Source: CALMZN01 sp964540095
GTDB lineage: Bacteria; Patescibacteriota; Patescibacteriia; UBA1558; GWA2-36-10
Assembly (NCBI GenBank): GCA_964540095.1
Contig: CAZILH010000007.1
Location: 1 to 42,121, forward strand
Direction of reading: 5' to 3'
Length of the DNA: 42,121 nt
The notes beneath the pieces were generated by a model. That model saw only the letters and a program-made list of their open reading frames with translations, did not search any database and was not told the DNA's origin. This document shows, piece after piece, positions 31,678 through 40,303 of this stretch. The translations under genes and the position numbers were made by a program. The number at the start of each line of letters is the position of its first letter. The stretch's first letter is position 1.

Positions 31678-32649
31678 ATGATTAAAATTTGGCAAAAAAA
31701 TAAACAAGGATCGGCTGCACTGATATCATCAATAGTGGTGGCGGCTGTTGTTTTGTCTATTGTTTTGTCTTTGATGTTGATAGTCATGGATAGCCGCTCT
31801 AGCGTCCAGTCGTTTGCTGATTCTTTGCAGAGTTTTTATAGTGCTGAATCGGGAGTGGGCGAGGCCTTAATTCAATTACGTAAACAGCCGGACAATTTCA
31901 CTTTTCCAGAATTGAGCGTGGGCAGTGTCACCTCTACTAGTGAGTTTATTAATGTTTCTGGTACTTGTGAACCACCTCCTGAATGTGTGCACCCAGAGGG
32001 CAGTGGTTGGTGGGGGGAGTATTTTAATTACCTTAGAAGTCATCCGGACATGGAACTTAGTCCTTTACCTGGAGCGACTCCTTTGCCAACGCAGCATGAC
32101 TGGTATGATGATATTTACAAAACTCACGAGCAAATTGACGCTAATTTAATTTTCGGTCCAAATCTTGATACTTGGTTTCCTTATGACGGCACGATATGGG
32201 ATGACCGGACAGGACAATTACCGACCTTAGTGCATAATTATTATTTTGGCATGCATTGGCGCGCCAAGGTGACAGCGCCTAGTAGCGGGTACTATAATTT
32301 TTCTTTGGCTTCTGACGATGACTCTTGGTTGCTTGTCGAGGGCTTGGTGGTAGTGAACAACAGTGGTACTCACGATGCTTTTACAGTGTCAGGTAGTTTG
32401 TATCTAAAAGAGGGGGATAATCTAGTGGAACTATATTTTGCAGAAAGACATTCTACGGACTCAGGACTTCGTTTTAGTTTTGCCAACACCAATTTAATTA
32501 TCACTCCTTGGCCAGAAGGTTGTGGTGAAGATTATGAGTGTAACTCTAATATTGAGTCCACGGCTAGTACCACCAAAGCCACACGTAAAGTAAGATATTC
32601 TTGCAATCAGGAAATTGAAGATTGTTCTTGGCAGGAGTTGGTGCCTTAG
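31678..32649 (+). CDS. PilX/GspK-like minor pilin with PA14-like domain
   Basis: This 323-residue protein has leader MIKIWQKNKQG and a hydrophobic start SAALISSIVVAAVVLSIVLS. There is no Glu at mature position 5, as in GspK, which caps the fibre tip. The N-terminal head (ADSLQSFYSAESGVGEALIQL) is PilX/GspK-like. From about residue 105 comes GWWGEYFNY, followed by HWRAKVTAPSSGYYNFSLAS, DDDSWLLVEG, LYLKEGDNLVELYFAE and LRFSFAN, the pattern of a PA14 carbohydrate- or ligand-binding domain. Cys residues at about 97-102 and near the end may form disulfides outside the cell. It is the last gene of the pilin operon, and TTGACT of the next promoter begins 2 nt after its stop. Confidence 0.8.
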   Translation: MIKIWQKNKQGSAALISSIVVAAVVLSIVLSLMLIVMDSRSSVQSFADSLQSFYSAESGVGEALIQLRKQPDNFTFPELSVGSVTSTSEFINVSGTCEPPPECVHPEGSGWWGEYFNYLRSHPDMELSPLPGATPLPTQHDWYDDIYKTHEQIDANLIFGPNLDTWFPYDGTIWDDRTGQLPTLVHNYYFGMHWRAKVTAPSSGYYNFSLASDDDSWLLVEGLVVVNNSGTHDAFTVSGSLYLKEGDNLVELYFAERHSTDSGLRFSFANTNLIITPWPEGCGEDYECNSNIESTASTTKATRKVRYSCNQEIEDCSWQELVP

Positions 32650-32650
32650 C

Positions 32651-32679
32651 TTGACTTTGGTAAAAATTTGTGCTATAAT
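32651..32679 (+). promoter_or_regulatory. Promoter of the 1309-residue surface protein
   Basis: TTGACT (32651-32656), exactly 17 nt, TATAAT (32674-32679) with an extended TG at 32671-32672. It begins 2 nt after the preceding stop codon. AAGTTTGAATT (32689-32699) follows, as at the pilB promoter. Confidence 0.85.
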
Positions 32680-32695
32680 AACTAATGTAAGTTTG

Positions 32696-32735
32696 AATTG
32701 GCTCTGGCCCTCAATGGGTCTGTAGCCAATTTTTT
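32696..32735 (+). terminator. Terminator-like hairpin in the 5' leader (attenuator candidate)
   Basis: AATTGGCT (32696-32703) pairs with AGCCAATT (32724-32731), with an inner GGCCC/GGGTC stem, and is followed by a T6 run (32730-32735). It lies after the promoter at 32651-32679 and 14 nt before the start codon, so it would stop transcripts about 50 nt long unless bypassed. It may also end read-through from the pilin operon. Confidence 0.7.
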
Positions 32736-32748
32736 ATTTAAAATTTGA

Positions 32749-35700
32749 ATGAATCACCGTTTATTTGTACTAACACTAATATTATCCGGTCTTATTTTGA
32801 CTTATTTTAATATTGCTAGCGCTGCCCCTTTAGCCGATAGGCTCAAGGGGTATATTTTATTGCAGGTACAAAGTCATGGTGAGGCCTGGTATGTAATACC
32901 TTCAGAATCAAAACGCACTTATCTAGCTAATGGTGAGACGGCTTATGCCATAATGTCAAAATTGGGCTTGGGCATAAAAAATGCTGATTTGAAAAAAATT
33001 CCAGTCGGCATTGATTCTCGTATAATAGAAAGTGACAGTGATGGTGATGGTTTGGGTGATAAATTGGAAGAGGGTTTAAAAACAAATCCATATAATATTG
33101 ATAGCGATGGCGATGGTTATAGTGATTTTGATGAAGTCACTCATGATTATAGTCCTTTGGGTAAAGAAAAAAATATTTATGATCAAGCTTTAGTTAATCG
33201 TTTGCGTGGAAAAATATTATTGCAAGTAGAGGAAAGAGGGCAGGCCTGGTATATTAATCCGGTAAATGGTCGTCGTTATTACATGAAAGATGGTCCTTCG
33301 GCTTATGAAATTATGCGTTTTTTATCTTTGGGAATTACCAACACAGATTTGACTCAGATACCAGTGTCAAATTTTAGTGCGGGCGTGCCAAAATCATCCG
33401 ATACTCAAGCACCGACCGGCCCGAGCAATTTAATAGCCACAGTTACGTCCAACCAAATTTCTTTAACTTGGGTAGGATCAGTAGATAATATTGGTGTAGC
33501 ACAATATATGATTGAAAGATCAAACAGTGCTACAACCGGTTTTGGGCAATTAGCTGTTTCAAGTATCAATTCACATACCAACACTGGCCTGACGGCTAAT
33601 ACCATTTATTACTATCGAGTCAGAGCTCAAGACGCGGCTGGTAATTTATCTAGTTACTCCAATGTAGCTAGTGGACAAGCCGGACAATTTGTTGTTGATA
33701 CCCAAGCACCGTCAAACCCCAGCAACTTAATAGCCACAGCTACATCCACACAAATAACATTGAATTGGTCTGCTTCGACCGATAACGTGGGGGTGACTGG
33801 TTATTATATTTTACGCTCAACAACTTCAGGTGCAAATTATGTTCAGATAAATTCCAATGCCAGTCGTCAATATGTGGATTCTGGGCTCAGTGCCAACACT
33901 ACTTATTATTATGTGGTACGTGCCTATGATCTAGCAGCTAATGTTTCCAGTAATTCCAATCAAGCGCAAGCTAGAACAGGCAATCAAGCTATTACACCGC
34001 CAGTAAATCCCCCAGGTATTGATACCCAAGCTCCGACAGCGCCAAGTAACTTAACGGCCACCTCAACTAGCGCCCAAGTCACTTTAACTTGGGCAGCCTC
34101 AAGTGATAATACAGCAGTGACTGGATACCGCGTATTAAGGGCAAACACCAGTGGAGGACCATATGTACAAATAAACACCACAAATTACCTTTCCTATATT
34201 GATAATAATTTAGGTGCGGGTACTTATTATTATATCGTCCGCGCTTATGATGCGGCGGGCTATGTTTCTAGTGATTCTAACCAAGTGCAAATTGTGATTG
34301 TTCCACCAATACAATATGTAAATATTAGCCAACCATACAGTGATAAAATTGTAGTAGCCAATATTGAAGCGCCAGAAAATACCCCCTATACTTGGTATAA
34401 AAATAGCAGTCAAGTTGGTGCTGGTAACTCATTCACAACATTTTTGGCGCATTTTGATGGTAATTTATTAACTAGCAATGGTGAAGCATCATTGGCTCAA
34501 AGTAATATTAGTTATGCTAGTGCTAAGTTTGGTCAAGGTATGAAAGGTAAGGTCGAATATCCAGTGTCGAATAATTTAAATTTTAATGAAGGCACAATAG
34601 AATTTTGGTTGACCCTGGAGCAACCTTTAAATAGTGCAGTTTTTGATGCTAGTAATGGTGATCCCTATATCTTTAAGTATATAAATCCAAGTACGGGTGA
34701 AAAAATAATGATGAATATCAAAAATGCTGAGGGTATGTTGGTGTTTACGATACATAATGGTAGTAGCGATTCTGACTGGTCAGAGGCCGTGCAAATAAAC
34801 ACTATGTATAACGACGTGCCGCTTAACGAATCAATATTGTTGTCAATGACCTATTCAAAGACAGATAATAAATCTAGCTTGTATTTGAATGGATTTAAAA
34901 TTTCTCAGGATGATTATAATTTTAATTTTGGTACAGCTAATAGTAACTTGGTTATTGGCAATAGTCACGCCATAGTGGATGAGTTTAGAATATTGAATAA
35001 GGCCTTGACCGCCGATGAAGTAATGAATGACTATATCCGTGGTGTGCCTTTTGGTTCTAACGAAGTCTACTATTCTAGTGCTAAAAATGTTAATGATAAT
35101 TTACAATTAAATATTAATTTACAGGGTACAAACTATACTGCTAACTCAGTTGTTAGAAGCAGTAAAATAAATGTTTCTTCACCAACGGGTTATGTTTTAT
35201 CAAATAGAAGTAGTATTAATTTAAGTTTTAATACAGCTAGCGCTACTACTTGTCGTTATGGCAAGAGTGCTGATAATTTTAGTGATTTGTCTTACACAGC
35301 CAGTGGCACGGGTACTAGCCATAGTATTAGCTATGCAGTAAATAGTGTTGTGCCCTCTCATGATTTCTATATCAAGTGTCAGAATGGAGTGGATGGCGAT
35401 GATTATGCTTGGTACAAACGATTAAGGATCTTACCAAATATAAATAATAATTGGCCAAAAATAGGTCTGGTTACCTGGGGCAACAATATTATCAGTAGTG
35501 AAGTTAATATTATAGCCAAATATGACTTAGTCAGTCTTTCGGGTGGAAATATTGCTCGGCCAAGTTTGTTAGAAAAAATAAAAGAAGCTAATTCCAATAT
35601 TATATTATTACCCTATCTTATCTCTAATTCTAATACACTCAATTATGGCTTGAGCAGTTTCATTAATCAGGATTTATACGAAAAACTTTCTGATAATTGG

Positions 35701-36678
35701 CGTCTGCGTAATGCTTCTGGTCAGTATATCAACAATTTAAGTTATCCTAGTGAAATGATGTATAATTTATATACTAATTTACCGTGGGCAGAAACCCTAG
35801 CTAGTTATGTCGGTAATAATGTTGCCAGCCGGGGTGATTGGGATGGTGTTTGGTATGATAATACTGACACTAGTTTTTGGTGGCTTTATGATTATAATTC
35901 TACACATCGTTTTACCCAATCTCCAGATTTTGATTTGGATGGCGTCAATGAAGATTTGAATATAAGTGCTGATCTTAATAAGGCTAAAAATATTTGGCGT
36001 GATGGCTTGAGCCAAACCATGACATTAACGCGGCAGGCTATGGGCAACGATGCCATTATAGTTGGTAATAATGGTGATGTTAATCCTCAACTGTACAATG
36101 GTAAGGTGTGGGAGCGTTTTCTTTATTATCATGCCAGCACCTTTGCTGATAATTTGAGATCATTTTTAGATACCAACAATAGTAATAGCTTTACATACTG
36201 GAATAATAATAGCGCTACACCACATTCGAACTGGAATATATTTGAGCTTAATAACGCTACTGATTATAAAAATCATCGTTTGGGCATGGTCGCTAGTTTA
36301 TTGGCCGGAGTTTATTATAACCCCGTCAATATGAATAATTATCGTGAATTTCGTTGGTACGATGAATATTGGGTAGATTGGGAAACTGCTGAGGTCACCA
36401 CGGACGCTTCTAAAGGAAGGGGATACTTGGGTAGCCCAGTCGCTAATGCTGAAGAAATATTATCAAATGTTTGGCGTCGTGATTTTCAACACGGCATTGT
36501 AGTCCTAAATAATAATGCAACCAGTACAGTGAAAATAGATTTGGGGCAGGAGTTTCGATATATTCATGGTCAACAAGACACGGTGGCTAATCCTGGAGGT
36601 ATTACCCAAGAATTAAATATACTACCTCGGGATGCCAGTATATTATTGACCACCAAAGCCAATGATCCACTAAGATAA
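32749..36678 (+). CDS. Secreted multidomain surface protein: surface repeats, TSP3, FN3, LamG-like and glycosidase-like domains
   Basis: This 1309-residue exported protein has a signal peptide (about 1-26, ending IASAA). Two copies of a 60-residue repeat (RLKGYILLQV...AWYVIP near 31 and RLRGKILLQVEERGQAWYINP near 150) flank a calcium-binding thrombospondin type 3 segment (SDSDGDGLGDKLEEG, DSDGDGYSDFDEV). Three fibronectin type III domains follow at about 217-513 (APTGPSNLIAT, APSNPSNLIAT, APTAPSNLTAT). A LamG-like module comes next (about 565-750; NEGTIEFWLTLEQ, VIGNSHAIVDEFRILN). The last 420 residues resemble a putative glycoside hydrolase of the GHL15 kind, with WDGVWYDNTD near 1045. It has no anchor motif. 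Location next to the pilin operon and a shared promoter element suggest a joint role in contact with other cells or polymers. Confidence 0.78.
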   Translation: MNHRLFVLTLILSGLILTYFNIASAAPLADRLKGYILLQVQSHGEAWYVIPSESKRTYLANGETAYAIMSKLGLGIKNADLKKIPVGIDSRIIESDSDGDGLGDKLEEGLKTNPYNIDSDGDGYSDFDEVTHDYSPLGKEKNIYDQALVNRLRGKILLQVEERGQAWYINPVNGRRYYMKDGPSAYEIMRFLSLGITNTDLTQIPVSNFSAGVPKSSDTQAPTGPSNLIATVTSNQISLTWVGSVDNIGVAQYMIERSNSATTGFGQLAVSSINSHTNTGLTANTIYYYRVRAQDAAGNLSSYSNVASGQAGQFVVDTQAPSNPSNLIATATSTQITLNWSASTDNVGVTGYYILRSTTSGANYVQINSNASRQYVDSGLSANTTYYYVVRAYDLAANVSSNSNQAQARTGNQAITPPVNPPGIDTQAPTAPSNLTATSTSAQVTLTWAASSDNTAVTGYRVLRANTSGGPYVQINTTNYLSYIDNNLGAGTYYYIVRAYDAAGYVSSDSNQVQIVIVPPIQYVNISQPYSDKIVVANIEAPENTPYTWYKNSSQVGAGNSFTTFLAHFDGNLLTSNGEASLAQSNISYASAKFGQGMKGKVEYPVSNNLNFNEGTIEFWLTLEQPLNSAVFDASNGDPYIFKYINPSTGEKIMMNIKNAEGMLVFTIHNGSSDSDWSEAVQINTMYNDVPLNESILLSMTYSKTDNKSSLYLNGFKISQDDYNFNFGTANSNLVIGNSHAIVDEFRILNKALTADEVMNDYIRGVPFGSNEVYYSSAKNVNDNLQLNINLQGTNYTANSVVRSSKINVSSPTGYVLSNRSSINLSFNTASATTCRYGKSADNFSDLSYTASGTGTSHSISYAVNSVVPSHDFYIKCQNGVDGDDYAWYKRLRILPNINNNWPKIGLVTWGNNIISSEVNIIAKYDLVSLSGGNIARPSLLEKIKEANSNIILLPYLISNSNTLNYGLSSFINQDLYEKLSDNWRLRNASGQYINNLSYPSEMMYNLYTNLPWAETLASYVGNNVASRGDWDGVWYDNTDTSFWWLYDYNSTHRFTQSPDFDLDGVNEDLNISADLNKAKNIWRDGLSQTMTLTRQAMGNDAIIVGNNGDVNPQLYNGKVWERFLYYHASTFADNLRSFLDTNNSNSFTYWNNNSATPHSNWNIFELNNATDYKNHRLGMVASLLAGVYYNPVNMNNYREFRWYDEYWVDWETAEVTTDASKGRGYLGSPVANAEEILSNVWRRDFQHGIVVLNNNATSTVKIDLGQEFRYIHGQQDTVANPGGITQELNILPRDASILLTTKANDPLR

Positions 36679-36690
36679 AAAGCAAAACAA

Positions 36691-36720
36691 AAAACCCCCG
36701 ATTATTTCGGGGATTTTTTA
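36691..36720. terminator. Bidirectional terminator, surface protein/hppA
   Basis: CCCCGA (36696-36701) pairs with TCGGGG (36707-36712), with an A-run on the left and a T6 run on the right, so it can act on both converging genes. Confidence 0.85.
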
Positions 36721-36726
36721 GTTTAT

Positions 36727-38775
36727 TTATTTCATCATAGCAATCAAGAGCAGTGCAACTATATTGAGTATCTTGATCATGGGATTGATGGCTGGGCCAG
36801 CCGTATCTTTGTAAGGATCGCCAACTGTGTCACCAGTGATAGCGGCCTTGTGGGCATCCGAACCCTTGCCACCATAGTGTCCACTTTCAATGTATTTTTT
36901 GGCATTGTCCCAAGCACCGCCACCAGAGGTCATAGAGATAGCCACAAACAAGCCAGTCACAATGCTACCCACCAAAACTCCACCCAAAACAGTGAAGCCG
37001 TTGGCTCCGAAAGCTACCTTGATAATCACTGGGACTAGGACAGGGATCAGGGCTGGAACTATCATTTGTTTCAAGGCACCTTTAGTGACAATATCAACTG
37101 CTGATCCGTAATCCGGTTTTTCACTGCCATCCATAATACCTGGTTTGGCCTTGAATTGACGGCGTACTTCTTTAACCACATAGCCAGCAGTTTTACCAAC
37201 TGCTTCCATAGATAATGCCCCAAAAATATAAGGCAAAAGACCACCAATAAATAAGCCAGCCAGCACATAGGGATTATCCAAACTGAAAATAATATTTAAG
37301 TTAATATTTTCTAACTCCTTGGTGTAGGCCGCAAACAAAACTAAAGCGGCTAGTCCGGCTGAAGCAATAGCATAGCCCTTGGTCACGGCTTTGGTGGTGT
37401 TGCCTACAGCGTCCAAAGGATCGGTGATTTTGCGAACGCTCTCTGGCAAGCCAGCCATTTCAGCAATGCCACCAGCATTGTCAGTGATTGGCCCATAGGC
37501 ATCGATAGTGACAATAATACCAGCCAAAGACAACATACTCATAGCGGCAATAGCAATGCCGTAGAGACCAGCAAAGTGATAAGAAAAGATAATACCGGCT
37601 ACAATGACCAGTACTGGCCAAGCAGTTGATTTCATGCTGATAGCCAATCCTTGGATGACATTGGTGCCGTGGCCAGTTTCTGAGGCCTTGGCAATTGATT
37701 TTACTGGTTTGTATTTGGTAGAAGTATAATATTCAGTGATAAAGACAATCAAGCCCGTCACCACCAAGCCAACTAAGCTGGCATAAAAAATATCTAAATA
37801 GCTTTTGCTGGTGAGATCAGACATCAAGTACTTGGTGATAAAATAAAAAGAAACCACAGTCAAAAGTCCAGCCACAGCCAGTCCTTTGTATAGGGCCTTC
37901 ATGATGGCACCACTTTTTTCTACTTCCTCGACGGTTTGTTTTTTATTTATTTTTATAAACCACAAAGAAATCAAAGAAGTGACAATAGCAATAGCGCCGA
38001 GTGCCAAAGGATAGATTATGGCGCTTTCTAATGGTTGCCCACCAGTGTCTTTGAAAGAAAGAGCACCCAAGAGCATAGTGGCTACCAAAGTCACGGCATA
38101 GGTTTCGAATAAGTCAGCGGCCATGCCAGCGCAATCACCGACATTATCACCGACATTATCAGCAATTACTGCGGGGTTGCGTGGATCATCCTCCGGAATG
38201 CCAGCTTCAATTTTGCCAACCAAGTCAGCACCGACATCAGCGGCTTTGGTAAAGATACCACCACCAAGTCTAGCAAAGACCGAAATCAAGCTACCCCCAA
38301 AACCCAAGCCCACCAAGTGTTCGACTTGTATAAAAGGTAAAATATAAAGAATAGTCACTCCAAATAGAGCTAGGCCTACTACCAGCATGCCGGTGACTGA
38401 GCCACCCATGACAGCCATGCGCATAGCTGATTGAATGTTTTTTTTGGCTGCTTCGGCCGTACGCACATTAGTACGCACTGATACATTCATGCCGATGATG
38501 CCAGCCGCGGCTGATAAAACAGCACCGACAATGAATGATAAAGCCGTACCAAAACCAATAGCGATCCAAAGAATAATAAATAGGGCGACAGCTAAGTAGG
38601 CAATGGTTTTGTATTGTCTAATTAGATAGGCCTTAGCGCCTTCTTGAATAGCTTGGGCGATTTCTTTCATTTTTTCATCGCCAGCCGGACTTTTTAAAAT
38701 ACGCGTAATCATCCAAGCACCATACCCGATAGAAAGTAACGAGGCCAAAATGGCCAGTAATTTGATTGTTCCCAT
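36727..38775 (-). CDS. hppA: Membrane-bound proton-pumping pyrophosphatase, K+-independent type
   Basis: This integral membrane enzyme couples pyrophosphate hydrolysis to proton export. The 682-residue protein has about 16 membrane helices. The PPi site is visible as GGGIFTKAADVGADLVGK followed by IPEDDPRNPAVIADNVGDNVGD, and as DAYGPITDNAGGIAE and SGGGAWDNAKKYIE. At the diagnostic position the motif GNTTKAVTKG has Lys (residue 462; codon 37390-37392), where K+-dependent enzymes have Ala, so this should be the K+-independent proton pump. It starts 25 nt after the nusA stop and probably shares its transcript. For a cell with limited energy metabolism it would recover energy from the PPi made in nucleotide and tRNA-charging reactions. 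Confidence 0.95.
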   Translation of the reverse strand: MGTIKLLAILASLLSIGYGAWMITRILKSPAGDEKMKEIAQAIQEGAKAYLIRQYKTIAYLAVALFIILWIAIGFGTALSFIVGAVLSAAAGIIGMNVSVRTNVRTAEAAKKNIQSAMRMAVMGGSVTGMLVVGLALFGVTILYILPFIQVEHLVGLGFGGSLISVFARLGGGIFTKAADVGADLVGKIEAGIPEDDPRNPAVIADNVGDNVGDCAGMAADLFETYAVTLVATMLLGALSFKDTGGQPLESAIIYPLALGAIAIVTSLISLWFIKINKKQTVEEVEKSGAIMKALYKGLAVAGLLTVVSFYFITKYLMSDLTSKSYLDIFYASLVGLVVTGLIVFITEYYTSTKYKPVKSIAKASETGHGTNVIQGLAISMKSTAWPVLVIVAGIIFSYHFAGLYGIAIAAMSMLSLAGIIVTIDAYGPITDNAGGIAEMAGLPESVRKITDPLDAVGNTTKAVTKGYAIASAGLAALVLFAAYTKELENINLNIIFSLDNPYVLAGLFIGGLLPYIFGALSMEAVGKTAGYVVKEVRRQFKAKPGIMDGSEKPDYGSAVDIVTKGALKQMIVPALIPVLVPVIIKVAFGANGFTVLGGVLVGSIVTGLFVAISMTSGGGAWDNAKKYIESGHYGGKGSDAHKAAITGDTVGDPYKDTAGPAINPMIKILNIVALLLIAMMK

Positions 38776-38800
38776 ATTTTTTTAATTTTTAAATAATTAC

Positions 38801-40099
38801 TTATTTAGATTTTTTTGGCTTCGCCGGTTTCTTTTCTTTTTTTTCCTTGTCTTTCTTTACTTTTACTTTTGGTTCTTCTTTTTCGACAACCTCTGTTGTT
38901 TCTTTTACTTCAGTATTTTCCTCTTCAGCTTCTTTTATAATCTCTGGTTTATTAACTGGCGTTTTTTCTGGACTACTAGGTGAAACAATATCTATTTTCC
39001 AGCCAGTTAATTTTGCCGCTAATCTGGCATTCTGTCCACCGCGTCCAATGGCTAGTGATAGCTGGTCTTCATTGACCATGACCCTAGCTGTTTTGGTTTC
39101 TTCGTCAATGTCAATTTTGCTGATACCGGCTGGGCTTAAGGAATTAGCAATAAATACTTTTGGTTCACTATTCCACTGGATGATATCTATTTTTTCTCCG
39201 CCCAATTCACTAATTACTGTCTGAACGCGAGCGCCTCGTTGGCCAACGCAAGAGCCAATGGGGTCAATATTTTCTTCACTGGTAAAAACCGCAATTTTGG
39301 TGCGGGCGCCAGCTTCACGAGCAATGGCTTTTATCTCTACAGTACCAGCAGCAATTTCTGGCACTTCAGTAGCAAATAATTCTTTAACTATATCAGGATG
39401 AGTGCGAGATAGGACAATTTCTGGTCCTTTGGTACCCATACGCACGGCGGTAATATAAAAATTTAAACGGGTTCCGATATTGTAGCCCTCAGTGCGAATC
39501 TGCTCTTCAGGTGGTAAGACGCCGCTAGCTTGACCGAGGTCAACTATGAAGCGGCGACCTTCGCGACGCTGGACAGTGCCCAAAGTCAACTGGCCTTCCT
39601 TGTCTTTGTATTCACTGAAGACATGATCTCTTTCAGCTTCACGCAAGCGTTGGATGATTACCTGCTTGGCGGTTTGAGCGGCCATGCGACCATATTCTTC
39701 TGGTACTGGCAATTTGGTTTCAATGACATCACCATTTTTATAGTCGCTGTTTATTTTTTGCGCCTCAGAGATCATTATTTCAGCGCGAGGATTAAATTTC
39801 TTTATCATTTCCTCTTCACTTATTTCTTCACCAGCTTCTTTTCGTAAATGCATTTCTTCTAATTGTTTTTCTTGCTCCTCTAGATCGACATCTTCGACAA
39901 CAGTTTTTACATCAAAAACCGCTGTTTGACCATTGTCAGCGTTGAAAACTACTTTGATGTTTTGATTAGGAGTGCCGTATTCTTTACGATAGGCCGCAGC
40001 CAGTGCTGCTTCTATAGCGCCGATCACTGCTTCGGTAGACAAGTTTTTTTCTTGGCAAACCAGCTTGATGGCCGCTAGCATTGTGTTGTTGCTCGACAT
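38801..40099 (-). CDS. nusA: Transcription factor NusA with Lys/Glu-rich tail
   Basis: NusA binds RNA polymerase and controls pausing, termination and antitermination. The 432-residue protein has the N-terminal domain (AAIKLVCQEKNLSTEAVIGAI), an S1 domain (LTLGTVQRREGRRFIVDLG), KH1 (IDPIGSCVGQRGARVQTVI) and KH2 (LSLAIGRGGQNARLAAKL). Instead of the E. coli acidic repeats, the C-terminus is a low-complexity charged tail of about 60 residues, ending EKKEKKPAKPKKSK. rimP, usually next to nusA, is absent on either side. The ATG at 40099 follows a 198-nt leader that contains a terminator-like hairpin and a nested hairpin, so expression may be self-regulated by attenuation. hppA follows. Confidence 0.95.
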   Translation of the reverse strand: MSSNNTMLAAIKLVCQEKNLSTEAVIGAIEAALAAAYRKEYGTPNQNIKVVFNADNGQTAVFDVKTVVEDVDLEEQEKQLEEMHLRKEAGEEISEEEMIKKFNPRAEIMISEAQKINSDYKNGDVIETKLPVPEEYGRMAAQTAKQVIIQRLREAERDHVFSEYKDKEGQLTLGTVQRREGRRFIVDLGQASGVLPPEEQIRTEGYNIGTRLNFYITAVRMGTKGPEIVLSRTHPDIVKELFATEVPEIAAGTVEIKAIAREAGARTKIAVFTSEENIDPIGSCVGQRGARVQTVISELGGEKIDIIQWNSEPKVFIANSLSPAGISKIDIDEETKTARVMVNEDQLSLAIGRGGQNARLAAKLTGWKIDIVSPSSPEKTPVNKPEIIKEAEEENTEVKETTEVVEKEEPKVKVKKDKEKKEKKPAKPKKSK

Positions 40100-40125
40100 T
40101 TTTTAGATTTTAATTTATAAAATAT

Positions 40126-40153
40126 CCTTGCGATCTTGCGCGTAAGCGCAAGG
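40126..40153. promoter_or_regulatory. Nested alternative hairpins in the nusA leader
   Basis: CTTGCGC (40135-40141) pairs with GCGCAAG (40146-40152). The outer CCTTGCG (40126-40132) can instead pair with CGCAAGG (40147-40153). The two pairings share bases and exclude each other. The element is 27 nt upstream of the nusA ATG. Confidence 0.5.
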
Positions 40154-40259
40154 TTTTTTAATTCGTTTTATTCCCCGTAGCTTTATTTTTCTTAACTTTA
40201 TAATGAAATTTTGACGCTTATAATTCTCATAAGTAAAGTATAAAATTGAGCCAAAGGGG

Positions 40260-40295
40260 AAAAAAATAAGCTAGTTTATACTCTAAACTAGCTTA
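40260..40295 (-). terminator. Terminator-like hairpin directly after a promoter, upstream of nusA
   Basis: A perfect 12-bp stem, TAAGCTAGTTTA (40267-40278) with TAAACTAGCTTA (40284-40295) and a 5-nt loop, is followed on the minus strand by T7 (40266-40260). It begins about 2 nt after the predicted start from the promoter at 40332-40304. It could end the yraN transcript or attenuate nusA. Confidence 0.85.
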
Positions 40296-40303
40296 ACAAT
40301 GAT

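Noticed and set aside
33410..34290. DNA direct repeats or CRISPR-like array
   Set aside because: The periodic similarity is explained by three FN3 domains in one coding frame. No array of short identical repeats with unique spacers is seen anywhere in the window.
38847..39224. Antisense 125-codon open frame in nusA
   Set aside because: It arises from the Lys/Glu-rich tail of nusA read on the other strand (a Ser/Phe/Thr-rich shadow) and has no start signals.
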